IMG/VR virus record: IMGVR_UViG_3300006332_000115 | Span: 1-24,885 of that record | Length of the DNA: 24,885 nucleotides | From: a virus | Reading direction: 5' to 3' (one strand) | In this document: piece by piece, positions 1-6,353 of the stretch | Layout: every line of letters begins with the position of its first letter | Numbering within the stretch: the first letter of the stretch is position 1 | Translations under genes and position numbers: made by a program | The notes under the pieces: model-generated | What the model was told of the DNA's origin: nothing | Seen by the model: the letters and a program-made list of their open reading frames with translations, nothing else | Databases searched by the model: none

Positions 1-96
1 GCAAAATTACATTTATAAAAATATTGGTTTTATTAATTTTATTTCTGATAAATTGTGGAAATATGCAGCATATGCCCAGACAAAATTATGTCAAAA

Positions 97-777
97 TTAC
101 ACCGGATCTAGGTCACAGGGTAACAAATCTGGGACATCTTGCCAATGTTTTTCAAATATACCGACACCAACGTCTGTTAACACGTGTCCATACATTTCAT
201 CGAACACTTTTGGAGGCATTGTCACTATATCAGCACCATAATGGTAAGATTGTATTACATCACGAACATTACGGATAGATGCAGACAATATATGCGTTGA
301 ACGGACCTCTTGAGCCTTATATACGGCATTAATCTCTTTAATCAGGCTAATACCGCACATAGAGTTATCATTTAACCTACCTACGAACGGGCTAACGTAT
401 GTTGCCCCTGCTTTAGCGGCTAGAATCGCCTGAGCTGCGCTAAAGATCAGTGTAACGTTCACACGTGCACCATGATTACTTGAAAGCTCTTGACAAGCCT
501 TTAAACCATCAACTGTACATGGAACTTTGATTGTAGCACACTCTCCGAATCTATCTAATAGGGCTAAACCTTGGCTAATTAGAGTACCTTTAGTTTGACC
601 TACTACTTCCATACTAATATCACTTAATCCTAAGTCAATTAGTTCTTGGTATACGTTTTCGGGTGAGCGTCCACTTTTGTATATGAGGGTTGGATTGGTT
701 GTTACACCATCGATCAATCCTGTACTGAACCTATTACTAATATCAGTAACATCAGCAGTATCAAGGAATATCTTCAT
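97..777 (-). CDS. talC: Transaldolase / fructose-6-phosphate aldolase-like protein
   Basis: This 226-residue protein belongs to the small class I aldolases (TalC/FSA type), which form a Schiff base with ketose phosphates; phage TalC is thought to steer host carbon through the pentose phosphate pathway during infection. The features seen are Asp6 in the N-terminal FLDTAD strand, the GVTTNP motif (residues 24-29), the Schiff-base lysine Lys84 in IKVP, and SPFVGRL (129-135). Length is normal for the short family (about 215-225), much shorter than host TalB (over 300). It is the last gene of the window, downstream of the large terminase, where podovirus cyanophages often carry talC. No Shine-Dalgarno sequence precedes the ATG; TATAAT overlaps the start codon. 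Identification is secure; its role in infection is taken from the literature on cyanophages. Confidence 0.95.
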   Translation of the reverse strand: MKIFLDTADVTDISNRFSTGLIDGVTTNPTLIYKSGRSPENVYQELIDLGLSDISMEVVGQTKGTLISQGLALLDRFGECATIKVPCTVDGLKACQELSSNHGARVNVTLIFSAAQAILAAKAGATYVSPFVGRLNDNSMCGISLIKEINAVYKAQEVRSTHILSASIRNVRDVIQSYHYGADIVTMPPKVFDEMYGHVLTDVGVGIFEKHWQDVPDLLPCDLDPV

Positions 778-806
778 TATAGTTAGTTAGAGTAAGTGTA
801 ATAAGG

Positions 807-870
807 GATGGTAAAAACAGTACCATCATGTATTAAGGAGGAAGTGATGTCTGAAAGACGAGCTTCCTCC
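807..870 (-). other. Two hairpins between large terminase and talC
   Basis: Two inverted repeats sit in the spacer. The first pairs 837-844 (GGAGGAAG) with 863-870 (CTTCCTCC), eight perfect base pairs, and encloses a smaller stem 849-852/856-859 (GTCT/AGAC) with a GAA loop. The second pairs 807-813 (GATGGTA) with 821-827 (TACCATC), seven base pairs with a seven-base loop. Neither is followed by a T-run on the transcribed strand, so a classical intrinsic terminator is unlikely. They could be RNA processing sites, a structured talC leader, or a transcript-end element. Confidence 0.5.
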
Positions 871-919
871 ACACAGGCCGAGGTCCACCCTTCCTCTTCC
901 TGTATACGGGGCGGGTCAC
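833..919 (-). CDS. Possible 28-residue basic peptide
   Basis: A GTG begins one base after the large terminase stop codon and opens a 28-codon frame ending in TAA, inside the GC-rich spacer. The predicted peptide is rich in Arg, Lys and Pro (it starts MTRPVYRKRKGG) and ends LPP. The same bases form the outer hairpin at 837-870, so codons and stem may be coincidental. No family is recognised, and an open frame this short may be chance. Listed because it fills most of the gap between terminase and talC. Confidence 0.2.
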   Translation of the reverse strand: MTRPVYRKRKGGPRPVWRKLVFQTSLPP

Positions 920-920
920 G

Positions 921-2660
921 TTAAACCCAGGTAGGGACAGAGGATTTGCCTTTTTGTTGTCTTGCTTTACGCCGCATATCAATATCAAAGCCTAAAGCCA
1001 AGTGGTTAACTGATTGTTGAGGATCATCCATCCAAGCATCCATCATATCTTTCCATTCTTCTGCTTCACGTATTCTAATTGATTCATTAGCTGAGATGGA
1101 CATAGCATCTGTGAAGTATTTCACACCTTGAGCTAGGCAGTCTAATCTGTCGTCATGTTTAACTGCACCTTTTTCTCTACACATTCTACTCATTTGGTAG
1201 AATAGCATGTACATCAGTCTGAGTTCAGGTGCTTCATCTGAATTGGATTTGTAATCCCACTCAATGACACTTCTATTGACAATGAGACGATGCTGATTAA
1301 GGACAGGCTCAAGAGAATCAATAATCCTATCTTCCTTTCTGACATTTGCACGTACCTCTTCTACATCAATTGCTTGTTTAGTGTTTTGGAGATGTTTTTT
1401 AAAGAGTTCGCAAACGATTCCATCTCCGAAGTTGGTCTCAATAACGAGCTTTGTAACTCCGTACTTTCTACATCCTCTGAGTATATCGAGCAAGGTAGAA
1501 TCAGAGTACCCGTCCCTGTATGCACGCATTTCATGCAAGTATAGGAAGCCGTTTCGTTGAGATATGAATGCGGCCGCAGTCTCGTCAGTTCCTCTACCCG
1601 ACGGATCGACTGAGCATATTGTTTCTGTATAACTGGCCCACTCTCCTTGGAGTTGCATTGGAGAGTAAAAATAATCTCCCGGGAGACCGACTGTGGGTAG
1701 ATCTTTGATAACGTTTTGGGGGTCTGAGCACCAGACGGGAGCGTCGGGAGCAGACTCAGGGTTAACACTGGTGACAATAAGGTCAGCCATTTTAAGAGGA
1801 AACTTCTCTGCATCACTTAAACTTGTATCTAGTTGGAACTGAAGCATGAAGTTAGAGCGACCCATAGCTGCTTCACGCTCTATTAGGTCGTCGTTGTCAA
1901 ATCTATCTGGGTCTGTTACATCCCATTCTTCTGCAGCATTTTCCAGATCTTCAACGATCTGTGGAGCGAGTAATCCTTCATATTGACTTAGTTTAGATTT
2001 TCTTGGGTATCTTGAGGGCCAAACAAAGGGACGGTAGTTACGCTCAGATAACTTACGGTAAACAGTAAAAGTAGTCTGAGGAGTCCCGAGATAGCAAATA
2101 CGGCTATCAGCTTTCGGCGTGAGGATAGATTCAGCTTCTGTACAGAGTTGAAGTAATTTTTCACGCATCAACTCCGTCATAGAGTTTCCGGGTACTTCTA
2201 TGTCGTCTAGGACCATGAGGTCTGCACGAGAACCAGTAAGTTGCCCAGTAATACCAACGCTTTTTACGCTTGGAGCCTGATGAGGCGAGCACTGTACGTC
2301 GAAGGATATACGACTCCACCTTGCCTCGTCGCTTTTTGGTTGTAGGTGTTTTAACCATGGTGTTTCTATAATTAGTTTCTGAAGGAAGATTGACATGTTA
2401 TCTGCTCTCTCTTTGGAGGCAGATATAATCATTATCTTCTTTTCAGGATCTTTAAAGAGAGTCCAGAGGACGAAGGCTCCTGTGATCCAACTTTTGCCAA
2501 CTCCACGGAAAGCTTGGATCTGAAGACGTTTAGGTCCATTCTGAAGATAGTCTGCGATAGCATATTGAGCACGTGTTGGTGAAGGAAGGTCGAGCTGTTC
2601 CCAGAGGGCTTGTAAGAACAGCTTAAAGTCCTCTTGGAGAACTACTACGACGGACTTCAT
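921..2660 (-). CDS. terL: Terminase large subunit (T7 gp19-like)
   Basis: This 579-residue packaging motor ATPase/nuclease translocates concatemeric DNA into the prohead and cuts it. The N-terminal ATPase shows a Walker A motif FRGVGKS (51-57), a Walker B motif LMVLDDIE (148-155) and an LGT coupling motif (191-193). The C-terminal RNase H-like nuclease shows acidic residues in CSVDPSGRGTD (Asp352), VIETNFGD (Glu408, Asp413) and KHDDRLDC (Asp503, Asp504, Asp507). Length matches T7 gp19 (586). Its ATG overlaps the stop codon of the 55-residue gene upstream (ATGA), so translation is probably coupled. The final codons hold the only CCWGG site seen in the window (927-931). The likely partner is the small terminase at 5938-6192, about 3.3 kb upstream. 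Confidence 0.97.
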   Translation of the reverse strand: MKSVVVVLQEDFKLFLQALWEQLDLPSPTRAQYAIADYLQNGPKRLQIQAFRGVGKSWITGAFVLWTLFKDPEKKIMIISASKERADNMSIFLQKLIIETPWLKHLQPKSDEARWSRISFDVQCSPHQAPSVKSVGITGQLTGSRADLMVLDDIEVPGNSMTELMREKLLQLCTEAESILTPKADSRICYLGTPQTTFTVYRKLSERNYRPFVWPSRYPRKSKLSQYEGLLAPQIVEDLENAAEEWDVTDPDRFDNDDLIEREAAMGRSNFMLQFQLDTSLSDAEKFPLKMADLIVTSVNPESAPDAPVWCSDPQNVIKDLPTVGLPGDYFYSPMQLQGEWASYTETICSVDPSGRGTDETAAAFISQRNGFLYLHEMRAYRDGYSDSTLLDILRGCRKYGVTKLVIETNFGDGIVCELFKKHLQNTKQAIDVEEVRANVRKEDRIIDSLEPVLNQHRLIVNRSVIEWDYKSNSDEAPELRLMYMLFYQMSRMCREKGAVKHDDRLDCLAQGVKYFTDAMSISANESIRIREAEEWKDMMDAWMDDPQQSVNHLALGFDIDMRRKARQQKGKSSVPTWV

Positions 2661-2824
2661 TTCTTTTTAGATTCAGCTTTTTCTTTATTATAATTCTTAA
2701 GCCAGTTTCTATCGCTATCAGATATTTTCATTCCATTATTTCTCATAGCTTCAATTTTAGCTGCTTTTTGTGTATTCAAACCTTTTAGGGGTTTACCGAA
2801 CTTAAGTTTGTCTATTACGCTCAT
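2657..2824 (-). CDS. Small basic hypothetical protein (55 aa)
   Basis: A 55-residue frame is locked between its neighbours by overlaps on both sides: its ATG shares the ATGA of the 82-residue gene stop upstream, and its TGA overlaps the terminase ATG. The protein is lysine-rich, starts MSVIDKLKFGKPLKGL and ends with KKK; a central Asn/Lys stretch looks helical. No family is recognised. Position beside the large terminase suggests, but does not prove, a DNA-binding or packaging accessory. The gene is convincing because it leaves no untranslated gap in an otherwise seamless run. Confidence 0.75.
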   Translation of the reverse strand: MSVIDKLKFGKPLKGLNTQKAAKIEAMRNNGMKISDSDRNWLKNYNKEKAESKKK

Positions 2825-3069
2825 GATTTTTTAGTCCAACTATAATTACCATCAGTAAGATCCTTTGGATTAATACCTAAGCTTTTTAATAATTTTAATG
2901 TAGAATCATTACCAGCAATGCCGGGAGCAACTTCCCTTAACTTAGCTAACTTTGTATCTTCCTTAGGTGTGGATTTCTTGTTTCCTGTAAGATGTTTTTT
3001 TCTTTTCTTACCACCTTGCCCACTTCTGTTCTTCTTCTTTACCTCTTTAATCGTTCTGAGATTAGCCAT
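2821..3069 (-). CDS. Small very basic hypothetical protein (82 aa)
   Basis: The N-terminal half of this 82-residue protein is extremely basic (a KKKNRSGQGGKKRKKH stretch near residues 11-26), suggesting nucleic-acid contact. The C-terminal half is more ordinary and contains LLKSLGINPKDLTDG. It has one of the best ribosome binding sites in the window, GGAGG (plus-strand CCTCC at 3076-3080) six bases before the ATG, so it may start a translational block with the 55-residue gene and the large terminase. No family is recognised. A role as small terminase was considered, but the protein at 5938-6192 fits that better. Confidence 0.8.
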   Translation of the reverse strand: MANLRTIKEVKKKNRSGQGGKKRKKHLTGNKKSTPKEDTKLAKLREVAPGIAGNDSTLKLLKSLGINPKDLTDGNYSWTKKS

Positions 3070-3126
3070 AAATCGCCTCCAAGGGGGTTGTAATGTGTTT
3101 CATGTGTGTTTGGTCATTTGATGTAT

Positions 3127-4437
3127 TTAGAAGCCGTTCTCGAACTTTATAACATCAGTTTGTGTTTTATCTGTAAGTGCTCTTAAACGTGCTTGAGATT
3201 CTCTCATTAAATCACGATATGGAGTAGTATCAAAGTCTTGAGGTTTTGCGTAAAGTTGAGCACGTTTAGGAAATTCAATCTGTTTCTCTAAGTTATGGTA
3301 ACCGGGATTTCCGGGTGTACCTGCTCTATGATAAATTGTACTCCTTTGACCAGCAGGGTAAGTAGGTATTCTTGTACTACCTCTTGCGGCTACAATATTT
3401 CTAGGATCATTACCATGATACATATGTTTTTTAGCATCATCTTCAATCCTCTTCAACCATTTAGCCATTCCATTTTTTTTAGGTTTACCAGCAGCAGTAT
3501 ATAAATAAGCTTGCTTTAATTTACTAGAAACATGGATTGGTGTTAAATGATGTGCTTCCATACCTCTACTATTTATATATTTCCACTTCTTCAAACCTCT
3601 TGCATTTAATGCAGGATCTGTAACTGATTTAATTCTTAAATTACGAAGTTCAACTTCTGCTGCTTCTGATACAGTACTTTTTAATTGAAAATTAGGTTCT
3701 TTACTTCTACCTTTATTGACATATCTAAATCCATGTTTTTTAGTCATTTCTTTAGGAGTCAAACCGTAGAACTCTTGTATTTGTTTACTATTCAAACCTT
3801 TTGGTGTAGCTTTCAACTCACCACTATCGAAAAGGGCATTTAATCGTTTATTTTCCCTAGCTTTTAAAGAGAATTGTCCTAAAGAAAGTTCTTCAATCCT
3901 AGCTTCAATAGGAGGTATACCAGACACAGCTTCATCTACAGCTTTTCTAGTAGATTTCCTCATAGTAGCAGCAGCTTTAAGCTTACCTAGTTTAGTTCTA
4001 GGACCAACAGGTGCAGCTCCAAAACCACCACCAGTTACTAATCTACCACTTTCTAATGGACTTAGTTTATCTAATTGTCTAACAGTCTTAGCAACTTGTG
4101 CTCCTTTCTTAATAAGACCACCTGTTACAGCATCTCCAGCAAACCCACCAGTCCATTTACCTAGACGTGGATCTATACCTAATCTTTCTGCAGCCGCCTC
4201 ACCAAGTTTACCACCAGCCCAGCCACCTGCACCTAATACTTGTAAACCCTGTTTGATACCGGGTCTTTCAGCCAACCATGCAACATTTTTTAAACCGCCA
4301 CCAGCTAACCTCAAAGCATCGTCGTGCCAACCTTCTTGAGGTGCTGACCATTCTTGTAGTTTAGCAACAACATCTTTACCACCCTGCTCTACCTTATCGG
4401 CAATGCCAGATCCCCAGAGTCCTTCTTCAAACTCCAT
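3127..4437 (-). CDS. Large protein with AHH/HNH-type nuclease-like C-terminus
   Basis: This protein has 436 residues from the ATG at 4437; a TTG at 4494 would give 455. Residue numbers below follow the 455 form. The N-terminal third (about 62-165) is glycine- and alanine-rich with weakly hydrophobic stretches, resembling membrane- or ejection-associated regions. The middle is charged and helical. The C-terminus carries EAHHLTPIH (313-321), then GNDPRNIVAARG (361-372), His389 and GYHNLEKQ (398-405), the order of histidines and Asn expected of the HNH/Endo VII superfamily, AHH subtype. Zinc-binding CxxC pairs are absent. It sits between small and large terminase where T7 has only lysis accessory genes. 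It may be a packaging-associated nuclease or a protein carried in the virion and ejected; the sequence does not decide. The 4437 start avoids overlapping the preceding gene. Confidence 0.7.
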   Translation of the reverse strand: MEFEEGLWGSGIADKVEQGGKDVVAKLQEWSAPQEGWHDDALRLAGGGLKNVAWLAERPGIKQGLQVLGAGGWAGGKLGEAAAERLGIDPRLGKWTGGFAGDAVTGGLIKKGAQVAKTVRQLDKLSPLESGRLVTGGGFGAAPVGPRTKLGKLKAAATMRKSTRKAVDEAVSGIPPIEARIEELSLGQFSLKARENKRLNALFDSGELKATPKGLNSKQIQEFYGLTPKEMTKKHGFRYVNKGRSKEPNFQLKSTVSEAAEVELRNLRIKSVTDPALNARGLKKWKYINSRGMEAHHLTPIHVSSKLKQAYLYTAAGKPKKNGMAKWLKRIEDDAKKHMYHGNDPRNIVAARGSTRIPTYPAGQRSTIYHRAGTPGNPGYHNLEKQIEFPKRAQLYAKPQDFDTTPYRDLMRESQARLRALTDKTQTDVIKFENGF

Positions 4438-4453
4438 GATCTCTGCTTGTTCT

Positions 4454-5383
4454 TTAGTTGGATTCACGGCGATTAGATTTGAATAATTGACCAATGTTTG
4501 TACCAGCTTTAGTATCTACATTACTCTTGTTTCTCCATTCACCACTTCTATGTCTATCACGGAGTGCTAATAGTTCTTCATCTTTAAATAATCCTGATTT
4601 AGCAGCTGCATTATTAGATTTAGTTAAGAAGCTTTGATCTTCACGGTTCTTTTCAGCTTCTCTTGCTTCTACTTCACTTTGATAATGATCTTGCTCTCCA
4701 GAGTCTTTATATATACTCTCGTTTTCTGCGTTTGCACTGTCTGATTCAGCAGAAACTGGATTAGTATTAATCGGGTTTACTCCAGTAACGTTTTCCGGAT
4801 CAGACTGACTTACTGCAGCGTAATGTCCTCCTAGTTTTTGTATTGTACCTTCAGACAACCATCTATTATAAGATTCTCCTTGAATATCATTTCGTTGAAG
4901 ACTTATTAAATTATTTAAAGAGAAATCAAATTCTGCATTTACTTTTGCAAGTTTTGCTGCTCTAAGAAGATTGGTTTGGTGTAGTACTGTTTGTTGATCT
5001 GACCAAGGGCTATCAAACATAACACCTTCCTGCACAGCAGGGTTAAATTCATCACTAGTTCTCAAATCTGGTGGTATTGGATTTATTTGAGCTTCATTAG
5101 CTTTATTCCACTCTTCTTGTTGTTTAGCAAAGTCCTCTTCTTCTTTTCTCCATCTTTCTTCTTGTGATGGTTGCTTTGTAATACCTTTACGTTTTGGTTG
5201 ACTTACTTCAGATGGAGTAGCATCCATACCATATAGTAATTGTCTTCCATAAAGATCTAATTGCTGTTGAAGATTTTTACCTCTTCGATCTAAATCTTTA
5301 ATTGTCCAATCAATTAATTCATCACCCTTACCTTTTGTTTTAGGTTTACGTTGAGTGACTTTCCTTAAATCTCTTCTTCCCAT
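4454..5383 (-). CDS. Charged, probably disordered hypothetical protein (309 aa)
   Basis: This 309-residue protein has no recognised family. It opens with a basic segment (GRRDLRKVTQRKPKTKGKG), follows with Lys/Glu/Gln-rich stretches likely to be helical or coiled-coil (about 75-100), a more ordered central part (about 120-190), and a long Ser/Asn/Glu-rich linker (about 195-250) before a basic C-terminus. There is no signal peptide or membrane segment. Its ATG lies three bases after the HNH gene stop and lacks a Shine-Dalgarno sequence, suggesting coupled translation. The nuclease-like gene follows 16 bases downstream (or overlaps by 41 if its TTG start is used), so the two may act together. 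Candidate roles are scaffold, adaptor or minor virion protein, all inference. Confidence 0.75.
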   Translation of the reverse strand: MGRRDLRKVTQRKPKTKGKGDELIDWTIKDLDRRGKNLQQQLDLYGRQLLYGMDATPSEVSQPKRKGITKQPSQEERWRKEEEDFAKQQEEWNKANEAQINPIPPDLRTSDEFNPAVQEGVMFDSPWSDQQTVLHQTNLLRAAKLAKVNAEFDFSLNNLISLQRNDIQGESYNRWLSEGTIQKLGGHYAAVSQSDPENVTGVNPINTNPVSAESDSANAENESIYKDSGEQDHYQSEVEAREAEKNREDQSFLTKSNNAAAKSGLFKDEELLALRDRHRSGEWRNKSNVDTKAGTNIGQLFKSNRRESN

Positions 5384-5385
5384 AG

Positions 5386-5664
5386 TTAATTAATGTGTGA
5401 TAAAATAAGTTCCTCTCGATACGGTTTGTGTCCAAACGTATCTCTCATCCAGTCCCTCCAGTGTCTACTACCCTTCTCCTGATTACATCTCCTACAAGCT
5501 GGTACCATATTCTTTGTAATTGTTTCTCCACCGTTGCATTTGGGTTTAACATGATCGAGTGTAAGTTGATTAATTTCATAATGGGTTCCACAATAAACGC
5601 ATGTACAATTAAAGTGCTCTTTAACAGCTCTTCTCCAGAGCTTTTTAGCGTCAGGACTTGTCAT
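5386..5664 (-). CDS. HNH endonuclease (zinc-binding, small)
   Basis: This 92-residue HNH homing-type or packaging-associated endonuclease is identified by CVYC (Cys22, Cys25), LDHVKP (Asp37, His38), NMVPACRRCNQEKG (Asn52, Cys57, Cys60, Asn61). The two CxxC pairs bind structural zinc and Asp-His with Asn form the beta-beta-alpha-metal site. The chosen ATG at 5664 yields the usual short N-terminus; a GTG at 5715 would add 17 residues, overlaps the upstream stop (GTGA) and has AGAGG six bases upstream, so it remains possible. HNH enzymes next to terminase genes assist cutting at packaging in several tailed phages, but freestanding mobile HNH genes are also common in cyanophages; the sequence does not distinguish these. 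Confidence 0.88.
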   Translation of the reverse strand: MTSPDAKKLWRRAVKEHFNCTCVYCGTHYEINQLTLDHVKPKCNGGETITKNMVPACRRCNQEKGSRHWRDWMRDTFGHKPYREELILSHIN

Positions 5665-5711
5665 GGTTATTAGATTGTATAAGTAATGTTTAGGAGTGGG
5701 TAGTAGTGGGG

Positions 5712-5963
5712 TCACGCTTTGCCTCTATTTCTGGCTCGGTTTTTTGATTGGGCTTCGAGTTTGGTGCCGCCGCCTTTTTTATGCGAGACATCCAACTTAT
5801 CACCATTGCCATAAGTTCCTCTTCTTCTATTTTCAGCATTTAACGCTGTTCTTTTCCGAATCTGAAGAGCAGATGAATTAAACTTCTTTTGATAAGCGTT
5901 CTTTTTAGCTCTTGCTTTTGGGTGGGACTTATAATAGTCAGACGTGTTCAGTCCGCTTGCCAT
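5712..5963 (-). CDS. Small basic protein resembling cyanophage HNH-like family
   Basis: This protein has 83 residues from the ATG at 5963, which has GGAG (plus-strand CTCC, 5969-5972) five bases upstream; a TTG at 5981 is a poorer alternative. It overlaps the end of the small terminase gene by 26 bases. The sequence has a Lys/Arg/Asn-rich core (YQKKFN, RKRTALNAENRRRG) followed by NGDKLDVSHKKGG and a tail of alternating Lys/Arg/Asn. I recall short cyanophage proteins with the same layout and GDxxDVDH in place of GDKLDVSH; those look like minimal HNH-type proteins. Here the central acidic residue is Ser, so if it was ever a nuclease it may be inactive. Nucleic-acid binding is likely from charge. 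Confidence 0.75.
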   Translation of the reverse strand: MASGLNTSDYYKSHPKARAKKNAYQKKFNSSALQIRKRTALNAENRRRGTYGNGDKLDVSHKKGGGTKLEAQSKNRARNRGKA

Positions 5964-6192
5964 ATAATCTCCGTTGTACAAGGTCAGGGTCGATTTGAGG
6001 CATTACAGCTGCCAATTTATCTAATGGATTACCTTCATAAGCAACACCACTGATATCATTTTTAACCAGCCAATCACAGGCTGCCTTTAATTCATGAGCA
6101 GAAGCTTCTCCACTCTTTATTCTTTTAAGGAATTCAGTTGTAACGAGCCGATGTAGCTCGTTAAACTGTTCTTCCGTAGCTCTTTTAGCCAT
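5938..6192 (-). CDS. terS: Terminase small subunit (DNA maturase A, T7 gp18-like)
   Basis: This 84-residue protein starts MAKRATEEQFNELHRLVTTE and contains RIKSGEASAHELKAACDWL followed by KNDISG, the helix pattern of podovirus small terminases, which recognise the packaging site and hand DNA to the large subunit. Length matches T7 gp18 (89). Its ATG overlaps by one base the TAA of the 53-residue gene upstream (TAATG). In T7, gp18 and gp19 are separated only by short lysis genes; here about 3.3 kb and six genes intervene. The assignment rests on pattern and position rather than on an active site, since the family has none. Confidence 0.78.
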   Translation of the reverse strand: MAKRATEEQFNELHRLVTTEFLKRIKSGEASAHELKAACDWLVKNDISGVAYEGNPLDKLAAVMPQIDPDLVQRRLYGKRTEHV

Positions 6193-6353
6193 TATGTTTT
6201 AGGAAATAACTGTTTCTCCAAAAATTCTACTGCTTTATCATCCACAGTGTTATCGGTAGTGGAAACAAGCTTCTTTAAAATATCAACGATCAGTTTTTTA
6301 ACTGATTCAGAAGTTGCGAATTTGAGTAGGATAGGCTTAATTAGTAGAATCAT
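6192..6353 (-). CDS. Small hydrophobic/amphipathic protein (53 aa)
   Basis: This 53-residue frame begins with a hydrophobic stretch (MILLIKPILLKFA), continues with a Lys-rich amphipathic segment (SVKKLIVDILKKLV) and ends with an acidic region (TDNTVDDKAVEFLEK). It overlaps its neighbours on both sides, ATGA with the gene upstream and TAATG with the small terminase, which strongly supports it as a gene. I recall similar short proteins in marine cyanophages, annotated as hypothetical. Membrane association is plausible; a lysis or virion role is speculation. Confidence 0.8.
   Translation of the reverse strand: MILLIKPILLKFATSESVKKLIVDILKKLVSTTDNTVDDKAVEFLEKQLFPKT

Noticed and set aside
837-870. 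Intrinsic terminator after the large terminase
   Set aside because: The stem is good but no T-run follows on the transcribed strand, so it was recorded only as a structured element.
871-920. Integration site (attP) matching a host tRNA gene
   Set aside because: The GC-rich sequence suggested it, but I could not recognise a tRNA part, and no integrase is present in the window.
1361-1816. A 151-codon frame on the minus strand inside the large terminase region
   Set aside because: It lies within the terminase gene in another frame; the terminase motifs are intact in their frame and this one has no family features.
2821-3069. Small terminase role for the 82-residue basic protein
   Set aside because: Its composition does not show the small terminase helix pattern, which is clear in the 84-residue protein at 5938-6192.
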